Origin: Paenibacillus glycanilyticus
GTDB lineage: Bacteria; Bacillota; Bacilli; Paenibacillales; Paenibacillaceae
Direction: 5' to 3'
DNA: 64,000 bases
Assembly: GCF_030161375.1 (NCBI RefSeq)
Contig: NZ_BSSQ01000006.1
Span: forward strand, 1-64,000
Shown here: in pieces, positions 54,512-63,718 of the stretch
Layout: each line of letters starts with the position of its first letter
How positions within the stretch are numbered: the stretch's first letter is position 1
Made by a program: the position numbers and the translations under genes
The notes under the pieces: generated by a model
What the model was told of the DNA's origin: nothing
The model's input: only the letters and a program-made list of their open reading frames with translations
Databases searched by the model: none

Positions 54512-54542
54512 AAAACCCCGAACCTGATTAGGCCGGGGTTTT
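54512..54542. terminator. bidirectional terminator, GNAT / membrane protein
   Basis: AAAACCCCG (54512-54520) pairs with CGGGGTTTT (54534-54542). The minus-strand gene's stop (54528) is in the loop. Confidence 0.85.
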
Positions 54543-55004
54543 GCGTTTGCCGCCGGGCTTCCAGACGGATAACATATACATGATGATAATGGACAAGGTT
54601 TGCAAGGTTATGCCAACCATCAGCCAGGTATGGTGGACGGTGAGGCTGCCGTGATCGGAGATCCCTCGCAGCGTCCACTCGTGAAGCCCGATGAAGCCGA
54701 TCAAGATCGCAACAAACGTCAGTGCTTCCTTGGCAATCACCCAATAATAGCGGAATAGTCCCCAGGAGGTCAGCATCGACAGCGCGATGCCGGTTACCGT
54801 TGTGCCAATGGTCGAGGCGCGTACGCTTGAGTCGGCTAGCAGATGCATAATGGAGTAGCAGGCATGCAGCACGTCGGGATCATCCGTAACGGATGCGGTT
54901 AGGGCAAGTATGATAAATACGACTTGCACGCCAAACATAATGGCCGCAAACAAAATATGAAGCAGTAATAATATCCGCCGCTGCTGCAAGGTGATTTTTT
55001 TCAA
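54528..55004 (-). CDS. four-helix membrane protein in the kinase/regulator operon
   Basis: 158 residues with four predicted helices (starting ILLLLHILFAAIMFGVQVVF) and a Lys/Arg-rich C-terminus. It resembles DUF2269-type proteins. It begins 16 nt after the response regulator stop on the same strand, so it is probably co-transcribed and may be a target or a sensory accessory. Function unknown. Confidence 0.7.
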   Translation of the reverse strand: MKKITLQQRRILLLLHILFAAIMFGVQVVFIILALTASVTDDPDVLHACYSIMHLLADSSVRASTIGTTVTGIALSMLTSWGLFRYYWVIAKEALTFVAILIGFIGLHEWTLRGISDHGSLTVHHTWLMVGITLQTLSIIIMYMLSVWKPGGKRKTPA

Positions 55005-55020
55005 GCGCCAGCCTCCTCAT

Positions 55021-55719
55021 TCAAATATTGAACCGGTATCCGACACCCCAAACCGTCTCGACATGTTGGGGCTTCGACGGATCGCGTTCGATTTTGTCCC
55101 GCAGCTTGCTAATATGGACGGTCACTGTCGCATGATCGCTGCCGATCGCGTCCATGCCCCAAATCCGCTCGAACAGATCCTCTTTGCGGAATACGCGGTT
55201 CGGATTCGTCACCAGGAAGAGCAGCAGATCATATTCCTTGGCGGTAAAAGGAACCTCGCGTTCATTCACGAACACCCGGCGCGATTGCTTCTCGATGCGG
55301 ATGCCGTTCAGCCGTAGCTCGTCCTTGCGATGCTCGCTTTGTCCTTGCCCGATAAGCCGTTCATACCGCGACAGATGGGCCTTCACCCGTGCGACCAGCT
55401 CGCCAAGTCCAAACGGCTTCAGGATGTAATCATCCGCGCCTAATCCAAATCCCCGAATCTTATCGATCTCTTCTTTCTTGGCCGACACAATTAAGATGGG
55501 GACGTTGCTTGCCTCGCGGATCCTTCTGCATACTTCGTAACCGTCCATCGACGGCAGCATCAAATCCAGCAAGATCAGATTGTACCCGCCTTGGAGGGCC
55601 ATCTCCAGCCCCTCGTCACCCCGCTCGGCCACGTTTACCTCAAAGCCGTGGGCCAGCAAATAATCTTTTTGTACCTCCGCGATAACGGGGTCATCTTCGA
55701 TGATCAATAGCCGTTTCAT
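55021..55719 (-). CDS. OmpR/PhoB-family response regulator
   Basis: 232 residues. Receiver domain with EDD at 8-10, phospho-acceptor Asp52 (ILLDLMLPSMDG) and Lys in IVSAKKEE. The C-terminal winged helix (ending HVETVWGVGYRF) binds DNA. It follows the sensor kinase with a 4-nt overlap. The ATG at 55719 is clear. Confidence 0.94.
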   Translation of the reverse strand: MKRLLIIEDDPVIAEVQKDYLLAHGFEVNVAERGDEGLEMALQGGYNLILLDLMLPSMDGYEVCRRIREASNVPILIVSAKKEEIDKIRGFGLGADDYILKPFGLGELVARVKAHLSRYERLIGQGQSEHRKDELRLNGIRIEKQSRRVFVNEREVPFTAKEYDLLLFLVTNPNRVFRKEDLFERIWGMDAIGSDHATVTVHISKLRDKIERDPSKPQHVETVWGVGYRFNI

Positions 55720-57209
55720 GATCGGATCGATCCTCCATTCTCTAGATTGGCTTGTCTTTCCGCTGCCGGGAACAAGAGCCGAATCGTTGTTCCTTGACCG
55801 GGCGTGCTATGCGCCGAGGCGGTACCGCCATGCGCTTCCATGATTTGCTTCACAATGGCGAGGCCAAGTCCGCTGTTGCCTTTGCCGGGACTCCGCGACG
55901 ATTCTGCCCGGAAGAACCGGTCGAATATGCGCGGCAGAGCATCTTGCCGGATGCCTTCGCCGTTGTCGACGACTTGCAGAAGATAGCTGCCATCCTGCTT
56001 GGCATCGAGTAGAAAATGCAGCTTCATAGGCGCCTTCTTCATATGTTGAAGACTGTTGTCCGCCAGATTCATGAGAGCCCTGTGCAGCTTTTGGCGGTCA
56101 GCCCGAATGAGGGCTGGTTCGTTCTCTTGGCCGTTGTTAAACGCAACATCGACCGAGCTGAAGCGGGGATTCAGCTGCAATTCATTAACGAGCTCAATCA
56201 TATACGCGGTTAAATCTATGGTTTCCCAATGAAAAGGCAATTGGCCGCTGTCCAGCGTGGAATATAGCTGAAGCTCCTCGATCATCCGGTTCATTTCGGC
56301 TGTTTTGCCGGCAATCATTTGCACGTATTTCTGCCGTTTCTCTTCCGTATCGGCAATGCCGTCCCGCAAGCATTCCGTGCAGCCTTGAATGGCGGTAATA
56401 GGCGTCTTCAGATCGTGGGAGATGTTGGCGAGCAGTTCCTTGCGGCCTTGCTCCAGCTCCAGCTGGGCGGAGAGCGAGCCGCGCAGCCGCAGTCGCATCT
56501 CCTCGAAAGCCGCCCCAAGCTGTCCGATCTCATCTTGCCTCCGCAGCTCTACAGGATGGCCTAGATCACCTTCCCGAATATGGCCGGCTGCATTTTTTAA
56601 TGCATATAGCGGCTTAATGATGCTGCGGGAAACGAGAAAGGTGAGTATGCCATTCGTAAGAATGAGCGCTCCCAGCAGAGTAAGCAGTACGAGCGGGAAC
56701 AGCCGTTTGAAGAAGCCGGCCACCGGCTTCATATCGGTGACGATGACGAGCTTGCCGGAGCTGCCGTCCGGGCTCGAATAGGGGATGGCTTCCCATTGAT
56801 CGCCGGTGGGCGGACCGGGATGACGCGCTGCATGATGCCCTTCATTTACTTCAGCCATAATGGCGTCCACGGACAGACCCGGAGAAGCATACCAGACTTC
56901 ATCGCTTGCTATGATGATCATTCCCGCCTTAACTTCCTGAAGCTCGGTTTCCGTACTCGCGAGGAATGCCGAATCGGCGAGCAGCTTTGGATCATGCTCC
57001 GCTATGAACTTCAGTCCCGACGACAGCTCGCTCCGTCCCATAAACAATTCACGAATCGACGAGAGCGGGAAGGCATGCCCCGATTGTTCGCCGGGCGCCA
57101 CGTCTTTTATAAATACATTTCCGATCAGCACAATGGCTAGGCCAAACAAAATAACCGGCACGGCAACCATTGCGGCGTAGGATAAAATCAGTTTTTTTCG
57201 GATGGACAT
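55716..57209 (-). CDS. two-component sensor histidine kinase
   Basis: 497 residues. A membrane segment (about 8-30), an extracellular sensor of about 140 residues, and a second segment (about 170-190). HAMP and HisKA with phosphoacceptor His265 in NISHDLKTPI follow, then an ATPase domain with LADNSLQHMKK, VDNGEGI and GNSGLGLAIVKQI. The gene order here is kinase first, then regulator, the reverse of the common order. The stimulus is unknown. Confidence 0.94.
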   Translation of the reverse strand: MSIRKKLILSYAAMVAVPVILFGLAIVLIGNVFIKDVAPGEQSGHAFPLSSIRELFMGRSELSSGLKFIAEHDPKLLADSAFLASTETELQEVKAGMIIIASDEVWYASPGLSVDAIMAEVNEGHHAARHPGPPTGDQWEAIPYSSPDGSSGKLVIVTDMKPVAGFFKRLFPLVLLTLLGALILTNGILTFLVSRSIIKPLYALKNAAGHIREGDLGHPVELRRQDEIGQLGAAFEEMRLRLRGSLSAQLELEQGRKELLANISHDLKTPITAIQGCTECLRDGIADTEEKRQKYVQMIAGKTAEMNRMIEELQLYSTLDSGQLPFHWETIDLTAYMIELVNELQLNPRFSSVDVAFNNGQENEPALIRADRQKLHRALMNLADNSLQHMKKAPMKLHFLLDAKQDGSYLLQVVDNGEGIRQDALPRIFDRFFRAESSRSPGKGNSGLGLAIVKQIMEAHGGTASAHSTPGQGTTIRLLFPAAERQANLENGGSIRS

Positions 57210-57383
57210 TTAAGCAGCACCTCATTTCTTCTCCATTGTAGCCTGCCCTTTCAAATTTTCTATAAAATAAACCTGAAAAAAGTATAAATTAGTGCGGTAT
57301 ACAATTCATTCGGTCGTCCGTTATACTACATTCGGATACTACAGTTAGCAATTGAAGACAGGAATTATATACTTTTATAGCCC

Positions 57384-57478
57384 TTTGTAGGTGGTAATTC
57401 ATATGGTTTATGCTTTCGAAGCATGAATCACCACAAACCGGCTGCGCATTAGCCAGCCTTTTGTAGGTGGTAATTCAT
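57384..57478. repeat. direct-inverted-direct repeat triplet upstream of the GH2 gene
   Basis: TTTGTAGGTGGTAATTCAT occurs at 57384-57402 and, identical, at 57460-57478. Between them a shorter inverted copy (ATGAATCACCACAAA, 57423-57437) can pair with either one. The second copy ends 4 nt before the GGAGG ribosome binding site. A TTGAAG (57352-57357) and TATAGC (57376-57381) upstream could be the promoter. Two mutually exclusive stem-loops are therefore possible in the leader. Confidence 0.7.
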
Positions 57479-57494
57479 TTTAGGAGGATTTCGA

Positions 57495-60029
57495 ATGAGC
57501 GAGTTGAAATGGCACATTTCGGATTGGACGTTCAAAGCTAGCGAAGAGCAGCAATGGAATCCGGCTTTTGTGCCGGGTTGCGTGCATACGGATCTGTACA
57601 AGAACGGCCTTATTCCCGACCCTTTTGTCGGAACAAACGAGAAGGATCTGCAATGGATCGATAAGAAAGTATGGGAGTATGAATCGGTATTTGATGCCCC
57701 GGCTGAGCTAATGGCCCATTCCAAGGTGGAACTGGTGTTTGAAGGCTTGGATACGTATGCGGATGTCTACTTGAATGATGTGGCGATATTGTCCGTTAAT
57801 AATATGTTCCGAGCCTGGACCGTTGACGTGAAGCCTTATGTGCTCGAGAAGGGCAATCGTTTGTATATCCGCTTCCGTTCTCCGATTGAAGAAGGATTAG
57901 CCAAATTGGAGGCTTACGGTCCCGTACTTCCGGCTCCCAATGATGATTCCGTTACCGGTGGGCTTGAGGATAAGAAGTTAAGCGTATTCTCGCGCAAAGC
58001 GCCGTATCATTACGGCTGGGACTGGGGTCCGCGGTTTGTAACAAGCGGTATTAGCAAGCCGGTGTATTTGAGAGGCTGGAGCGGCTCGATCATCCGAGAT
58101 ATGTACCTGCAGCAAGATGAGGTGACTGCGGCGAAAGCAGCCATAACCGCCATATTCGAGATTGAGTCCGAGACGAGCGGCGAAGCTGAACTTACGTTGC
58201 GGGCAGACGGCCAAGAGTGGGCTCGTCCAATTGTTCTTGAAGAAGGCGTTCAGACGGTGAACTTGCCGGTTGTCATCGAACAGCCTAAGTTATGGTGGTC
58301 GCGCGGTCTCGGCGAACCTAATTTGTATGCGTTTACAGCAGAGCTGTCGGTAGAACAAGAGGTGCTGGCGGAAGCTTCGGTTACAACAGGACTTCGCTCA
58401 ATTAAACTCATCCGCAAACCGGACGAGCTTGGTTCTTCTTTTTATTTTGAAGTGAACGGTATTCCGGTATTTGCGAAAGGCGCTAACCATATTCCAAATG
58501 ACAGCTTCTTCACGGAAGTAACGGATGAGCGGTACCGCCATGAGATTGCGAGCGCGATTGCTTCTAACTTTAATATGCTTCGCGTTTGGGGCGGAGGGCT
58601 ATACGAGCAGGATATTTTCTACCGGTTATGCGACGAGAACGGCTTACTCGTATGGCAGGACTTTATGTTTGCCTGCAGTATGTACCCTGGTGACGACGCG
58701 TTCCTCAGCAGCGTTCGGGCGGAAGCGGAAGATAACGTACGCCGTTTGCGGAATCATCCGAGCATCGCGCTTTGGTGCGGCAACAACGAGATCGATACGG
58801 CGTGGTCGCAATATGTGGAAGACGGTGGCTGGGGTTGGAAAAAGTTATATACAAGCGAGCAACGCAAGCAGATTTGGGCGGACTACGAAGCGGTCTTCCA
58901 TCAGGTGCTGCCGGAGGTTGTTGCCGCTATGGCGCCGGATATCGATTATTGGCCTTCTTCCCCAATGCAAGGCGTGACCGAAAACAGCCAGCAGCATGCG
59001 ACGAACAATTCTTCGCACGGCGATATCCATTATTGGGCGGTATGGCATGCGCAGGAGCCGTTTGAACAATATAACCATAATATCGGGCGTTTTATGAGTG
59101 AATACGGGTTCCAGTCCTTCCCCGAATATAAGACCGTCCGCGCTTATGCGGAAGAGAAGGATATGGCGCTTGACTCGGAAGTGATGTTGCATCACCAGAA
59201 GAATGGCAGAGGCAACTTCCTGATTAAGGATTATGCGGACCGGTATATGAAAGATCCGAAAGATTTCCCTTCGTTCCTTTATATTAGCCAGGTGCTGCAG
59301 GCGGAAGCCATGAAGCAGGCGATTGAAGCCCATCGCCGGAGCATGGACTATTGCATGGGTTCGCTTTATTGGCAGATTAACGACTGCTGGCCGGTTGCGT
59401 CATGGGCAAGCATGGATTACTTCGGACGCTGGAAGGCTGCGCAATATTTAATTAAGAATAGCTTTGAGGATGTGCTGCTGTCCGTGGATCAGCAGGGGGA
59501 TGCGACGAACTTCCATGTCGTGTCCGACCTTGGCCAGTCCGTCGATGCCGTGTTGGAGTGGAGCTTGCATGAGCTGGACGGCAAGCTACTGCAGTCCGGT
59601 TCCGAGACGATTGCCATTGGCGCTCGTTCCGCTAAGCTGGTGTTGTCGCTGTCGGCAGATCAGCTTGGCGATTATGTTCCGACTCGGACTGTGCTGCTGG
59701 GACGTCTTATTCAACACGGTTCGGAGCTGGCGCGTGCAGAGCATTATTATGTCTATACGAGAGAACTTGAATTGGCCGATCCGGAGATTGCGATTGAAGA
59801 AGCAGCCGGCAGCGAAGGAACGGCGTTTGTTCTGACAGCCGCTCGGTTGGCTAAGCGCGTATGGGTTCAAGCGGAAGAGGAAGGAATCTTCACCGATAAC
59901 TTCTTCGACCTGATTCCAGGACGTCCGGTTACGGTGCAATTCCAGCAAAGAGCCGCTGACAATGTGCAATTCGCGCCGGCTACACCGGGTAAAGTTACCG
60001 TTCAGTCCATGTTTAACTATGCGAAATAA
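57495..60029 (+). CDS. GH2 beta-mannosidase
   Basis: 844-residue intracellular exo-beta-mannosidase. Sugar-binding, immunoglobulin-like and TIM-barrel domains are in the usual GH2 order. Typical beta-mannosidase segments are the N-terminal WNPAFVPGCVHTDLYKNG and APYHYGWDWGPRF. Acid/base Glu432 is in WCGNNEID and nucleophile Glu536 in MSEYGFQSFP. No signal peptide, so it acts on imported manno-oligosaccharides. GGAGG precedes ATG 57495. It is monocistronic. Confidence 0.95.
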   Translation: MSELKWHISDWTFKASEEQQWNPAFVPGCVHTDLYKNGLIPDPFVGTNEKDLQWIDKKVWEYESVFDAPAELMAHSKVELVFEGLDTYADVYLNDVAILSVNNMFRAWTVDVKPYVLEKGNRLYIRFRSPIEEGLAKLEAYGPVLPAPNDDSVTGGLEDKKLSVFSRKAPYHYGWDWGPRFVTSGISKPVYLRGWSGSIIRDMYLQQDEVTAAKAAITAIFEIESETSGEAELTLRADGQEWARPIVLEEGVQTVNLPVVIEQPKLWWSRGLGEPNLYAFTAELSVEQEVLAEASVTTGLRSIKLIRKPDELGSSFYFEVNGIPVFAKGANHIPNDSFFTEVTDERYRHEIASAIASNFNMLRVWGGGLYEQDIFYRLCDENGLLVWQDFMFACSMYPGDDAFLSSVRAEAEDNVRRLRNHPSIALWCGNNEIDTAWSQYVEDGGWGWKKLYTSEQRKQIWADYEAVFHQVLPEVVAAMAPDIDYWPSSPMQGVTENSQQHATNNSSHGDIHYWAVWHAQEPFEQYNHNIGRFMSEYGFQSFPEYKTVRAYAEEKDMALDSEVMLHHQKNGRGNFLIKDYADRYMKDPKDFPSFLYISQVLQAEAMKQAIEAHRRSMDYCMGSLYWQINDCWPVASWASMDYFGRWKAAQYLIKNSFEDVLLSVDQQGDATNFHVVSDLGQSVDAVLEWSLHELDGKLLQSGSETIAIGARSAKLVLSLSADQLGDYVPTRTVLLGRLIQHGSELARAEHYYVYTRELELADPEIAIEEAAGSEGTAFVLTAARLAKRVWVQAEEEGIFTDNFFDLIPGRPVTVQFQQRAADNVQFAPATPGKVTVQSMFNYAK

Positions 60030-60045
60030 CTAGATAGGATCGATG

Positions 60046-60088
60046 AAGCCCTTAAGGTCCCGCGGGACCTTAAGGGCTTGTTAATTTT
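60046..60088 (+). terminator. terminator of the GH2 gene, 34-bp perfect palindrome
   Basis: Positions 60046-60079 are a perfect palindrome (17-bp arms, AAGCCCTTAAGGTCCCG and its complement), followed by GTTAATTTT. A related fragment (CCCTAAGGGACCTTAAAG) recurs about 50 bp downstream, so the element may be partly duplicated. Confidence 0.8.
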
Positions 60089-60216
60089 CGGCGGATTAAC
60101 TGCGCCGTTTGGAATAAGAACCTCGCAGGCCCTAAGGGACCTTAAAGTGTCCGAAGTGGCAGGCTAGAGCGCCAAAACGTACGTCGGCGGGAGAGTGCGC
60201 CAAGCCGCTGCCCCGG

Positions 60217-61467
60217 TTACCCTACCGTCTCCATGCTTAACCAATTATGCTGCTTCACTTCCGTTTGCGAGACGAGGCGTCCGCGTTTGTAGACGCGCTC
60301 CCGTTCCGGGCGCTCGTACAAGAGGGAACGAGCGTCTTTGGCGGCGCAGACGATGAGATCCGCATCGGCTCCAATGCGGAGCCCGTATTCGGTCAAGCCG
60401 AGAGCGTCGGCTGCGCCTAACGTAGCCATCCGCAAGAGCTGCATGGCATCTTTTGCGCTGCCGAGATGGGAAGTTTGGGCAAGCAGCAGGCCAACGTCGA
60501 GCGGGTCGGTCGTTCCAAACGGCGTAAAAGCATTTTGTACATTGTTGCTTCCGTAAGTCACGTTAACGCCATGCTCAAGGAGCGTGGAGATTGGCGTAAG
60601 GCCGCGATAGTCTCCCTTAAATTCCCCTCTGCCGTTCAAGTACAGATCCGTAAGAGGCAAGCTGATAACATGAATGCCTGCTTCGGCAATATCCGCGGCA
60701 ATCCGCTTAGCATCCTCGCGGTCGGCAGCGCCAAGCGAAGTCAAATGGCCGACGCTTACCTTCCCTTGCATTCCATAGTGTTTGGTTGCCTCAATAACTT
60801 GCTTGATGGCAAGCTGCTGAGGATTATCGGAGAAATCCACGTGCAAATCCACAGGCAAGCCGCGTTGCTCCGCCATTTCAAATACATACGCAAGATGATC
60901 ACTCAAATCCGTATCCATATACGTGATCCCGCCAATGACATCTGGCCCGAGCGCTGCGGCTTGCTGCATGAGCGACAGCATTCTTTCGTCATGGAATAAG
61001 CCGTCTTGCGGGAAAGCGACAACCTGCAAGTCGATAATCCCTTGTAGTTGCTGCCTCAGCGCAACCATAGCTTCCATAGAAGTTAATCCGATAACCGGAT
61101 CGATCTCGGCATGGCATCGCATATGGGTAATTCCTTTGCTGACGGCTTGCCGGATCACTCGCATCGATCTTTCATAAATATCTTCCGCCGTAAAAGATTG
61201 CTTCAAACGAGAAGTCACCTCTATGGCGCGGCGAAGCTCGGTTACATCTTCGGCCATTCTTTCTAATAGAAGTGCTTTGTCGAGGTGAATATGCGGCTCT
61301 ACCAGTCCGGGCAGCAACAGCTTTCCAGCCAGATCGTAAACCTCGATGCTTTCTGGCGCTGCTTCGGAAGAATCGGCGATATACGTTATTTTTCCGTCTT
61401 TTACTCCAACGTCTCTTAATTGGTTGGAATGCAAACCGGCTGACTTTGTAAACAAAATATCCAGCAT
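60217..61467 (-). CDS. cytosine-deaminase-like amidohydrolase (copy D)
   Basis: 416 residues, more distant from the other three amidohydrolases of the window. Metal motifs HIHLDK (His59, His61) and GHLTSLG are present. The segment aligned to CodA HCDE reads HVDF (209-212), and the segment aligned to the catalytic/metal Asp reads GSNNVQNAF (Asn308). So both the CodA Glu and Asp are replaced. I choose ATG 61467, since AAAGGA lies 8 nt upstream; longer in-frame starts lack a site. It is divergent from copy C and may act on a related compound, or have lost deaminase chemistry. Confidence 0.75.
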   Translation of the reverse strand: MLDILFTKSAGLHSNQLRDVGVKDGKITYIADSSEAAPESIEVYDLAGKLLLPGLVEPHIHLDKALLLERMAEDVTELRRAIEVTSRLKQSFTAEDIYERSMRVIRQAVSKGITHMRCHAEIDPVIGLTSMEAMVALRQQLQGIIDLQVVAFPQDGLFHDERMLSLMQQAAALGPDVIGGITYMDTDLSDHLAYVFEMAEQRGLPVDLHVDFSDNPQQLAIKQVIEATKHYGMQGKVSVGHLTSLGAADREDAKRIAADIAEAGIHVISLPLTDLYLNGRGEFKGDYRGLTPISTLLEHGVNVTYGSNNVQNAFTPFGTTDPLDVGLLLAQTSHLGSAKDAMQLLRMATLGAADALGLTEYGLRIGADADLIVCAAKDARSLLYERPERERVYKRGRLVSQTEVKQHNWLSMETVG

Positions 61468-61722
61468 AGCCATCATCCTTTGTGTTAGTTTATATGACAT
61501 AAAATAACTCTTTCTATTATTATGCACACGGGCAATCGGGCTGGGTAGACGGATTGGAACGGTTTTTAGCTATGCACAAATGGAAGTGCTTCCTTTATGT
61601 TATGTCATAAAAGTTAACATACGCAATTGACGTTTTGGCAAAATGCCCCCATAATTCGAATGAGATTAGCCGATTACCTAACACGACAATTAGAGAAAGA
61701 AACTTTCATAGGGGGATGCATG

Positions 61723-62952
61723 ATGGCTGAACGACAACTCATTCAACAAGTACTTATGAACGGCCGTATATGCACGCTAGTAATTGAAGAAGGCCGCATC
61801 ACGGAAATAGGAACAGCGGATCTTCTGCCAGAACCCGGCGATTCGGTCTGGAACGCTAACGGTTTGCTGTTGCTGCCCGCCTTCCGCGATGCGCACGTTC
61901 ATCTCGATAAAGCTTTTCCGACTGACCGATGGATTTCAAGAAAGCCAGTCTCCTCCATATTCGAGCAATTCAAGCTGGAAAAAGAGCTGCTCGCCGGCTG
62001 CAAAGATCGCCGTAAGGAGTTAGCGATCCAAACGCTAGAAGCGATGCTTGCATCGGGTACCGTTGAAGCGCGGGTGCATGTCGATATCGATCCGGATCTT
62101 GGATTATCCCATCTGGAGCTGATGCTTCAATTAAAAGAACAATATGCCTCGCGGATGGCCATTGAGCTCGTTGCCTTTCCGCAGCAAGGTTTGCTCCGTT
62201 CCCATTCAACCCCTTATATCCGGGAAGCGCTCCGTATGGGCGCCGATCTGGTTGGCGGGGTCGACCCGGCTGGCGTTGACCGCAATGTCGAACGTTCGCT
62301 CGCGACCATGTTTGAGCTGGCGGCGGAGTTTGATAAGCGAATCGATCTTCATCTGCACGACCCCGGACATCTTGGCGTATACACGATTGAAAAAATGCTG
62401 GACTATACCGCTGAAGCGTCTATGCAAGGCAAAGTAACCGTCAGTCACGCTTACGGCCTTGGCGAAGTAGACCCGTCAGTTGTAGCCGAGCTGGGCAGCC
62501 GAATGGCCGCTGCGGAGCTGGATCTGACAACAAGCGTCCCGTTTGATACCGCGATGCCGCCGGTACCGCTGCTTGCCAAACAAGGGGTGAAAATATCGCT
62601 GGCGACGGATCACACCGGACTGGACGCGTGGACGCCGTACGGCAATCCGGATATTTTGCGGCGCGGCAGGCTACTCGCCGAGAAGTACATCTGGAATGAC
62701 GACTTGCGAATGTCATCGGTATTTGAGTGGATGTCCCGCGGCTCGCTGGAGTTGCAAGCGGGTGACGCAGCGGACTTTATTCTGGTGGAGGCGCTTAATG
62801 TCCCGCATGCCTTGGCGACTATGGCACAGCGGCAGCTGGTCTGCAAAGCGGGCGTGCCGGTAGCCGGCAGCTTATTGCAAGAAAACGGCAGGAGAGCCGC
62901 TTGGATGAACATACCGAAAGGGGAGCGAATGGCCGATGACTACAACGATTGA
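61723..62952 (+). CDS. cytosine-deaminase-like amidohydrolase (copy C), transport-linked
   Basis: 409 residues, close to copies A and B: DAHVHLDKAF (His58, His60), AFPQQGLLRS, VGGVDPAGVD, LHLHDPGHLGVYTI, SHAYGLGE and ATDHTGLDAW (Asp296). As in copies A and B the acid position is Asp. ATG 61723 or 61720 follows a GGGGG site. The ABC ATPase gene overlaps its end by 17 nt, so the enzyme probably deaminates or opens the ring of the imported compound. Pyrimidines or other cyclic amides are candidates. Confidence 0.85.
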   Translation: MAERQLIQQVLMNGRICTLVIEEGRITEIGTADLLPEPGDSVWNANGLLLLPAFRDAHVHLDKAFPTDRWISRKPVSSIFEQFKLEKELLAGCKDRRKELAIQTLEAMLASGTVEARVHVDIDPDLGLSHLELMLQLKEQYASRMAIELVAFPQQGLLRSHSTPYIREALRMGADLVGGVDPAGVDRNVERSLATMFELAAEFDKRIDLHLHDPGHLGVYTIEKMLDYTAEASMQGKVTVSHAYGLGEVDPSVVAELGSRMAAAELDLTTSVPFDTAMPPVPLLAKQGVKISLATDHTGLDAWTPYGNPDILRRGRLLAEKYIWNDDLRMSSVFEWMSRGSLELQAGDAADFILVEALNVPHALATMAQRQLVCKAGVPVAGSLLQENGRRAAWMNIPKGERMADDYND

Positions 62953-63694
62953 TAGAAAGACAGCTACCGAGGCAGCGGAGGCGATCCGAATTCAGGACGC
63001 TGGCAAACAATACGAGAATGGCACCTTGGCTCTAAGCAATATTCATCTATCCGTTCATGAAGGAGAATTCGTCTCCCTCGTTGGTCCTTCGGGCTGCGGG
63101 AAATCCACGCTCTTGCGCATTATGGCGGGACTTGATCAGGCTACTTCGGGTAAGGTGCAAATTCAAAGCGAGCAAGCGAGTTTTGTGTTCCAGGAAGCGA
63201 ACTTAATGCCTTGGCGTACAGTGGTGGCCAACGTTGCCTTACCTTTGGAAATAAGCGGCGTATCCGCCGCGGAACGCAAGCAACGCGCCCTTGCCGCGCT
63301 GGAGAAGGTCGGATTAACCGCTCACGCCGACAGCTATCCCCGGCAGTTGTCCGGCGGAATGAAGATGCGGGTATCCATTGCCCGCGCGTTAGTGTCGGAG
63401 CCAAAGCTGCTGTTCATGGATGAACCGTTTGGCGCGCTTGACGAGATGACGCGCCACCGGCTGCATGAAGAATTGCTGAACATCTGGATGAATTCCAATC
63501 TGACGATTGTATTTGTCACGCATAGCGTGTTCGAGGCGGTGTATCTGTCGGGCCGGGTCGTAGCCATGGAGGCGCATCCGGGAACAATCAAGCAGATTAT
63601 TCCGATTGAAGAATCTTATCCGCGTACGAATGCCTTCATGACCTCTCCGCAATTCGGGGAGAAGGTTCGGGAGATCACCAATACGTTAACCTAA
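62936..63694 (+). CDS. nitrate/sulfonate/taurine-type ABC importer ATPase
   Basis: 252-residue ATP-binding subunit. Walker A GPSGCGKST, Q-loop VFQEANLMPW, signature LSGGMKMRVSIARAL, Walker B LLFMDEPFGALDE and H-loop FVTHSVFEAV. The signature variant with GGMKMR is frequent in the NitT/TauT branch that also includes pyrimidine-type importers. GGGGAG precedes ATG 62936. The permease follows after 24 nt. Confidence 0.92.
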   Translation: MTTTIDRKTATEAAEAIRIQDAGKQYENGTLALSNIHLSVHEGEFVSLVGPSGCGKSTLLRIMAGLDQATSGKVQIQSEQASFVFQEANLMPWRTVVANVALPLEISGVSAAERKQRALAALEKVGLTAHADSYPRQLSGGMKMRVSIARALVSEPKLLFMDEPFGALDEMTRHRLHEELLNIWMNSNLTIVFVTHSVFEAVYLSGRVVAMEAHPGTIKQIIPIEESYPRTNAFMTSPQFGEKVREITNTLT

Positions 63695-63718
63695 TGGACC
63701 GGAAAGAGGTGGAGAGCG

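Noticed and set aside
57384..57478. Possible CRISPR-like repeats
   Set aside because: Only two direct copies and one inverted copy, irregular spacing, no cas genes nearby.
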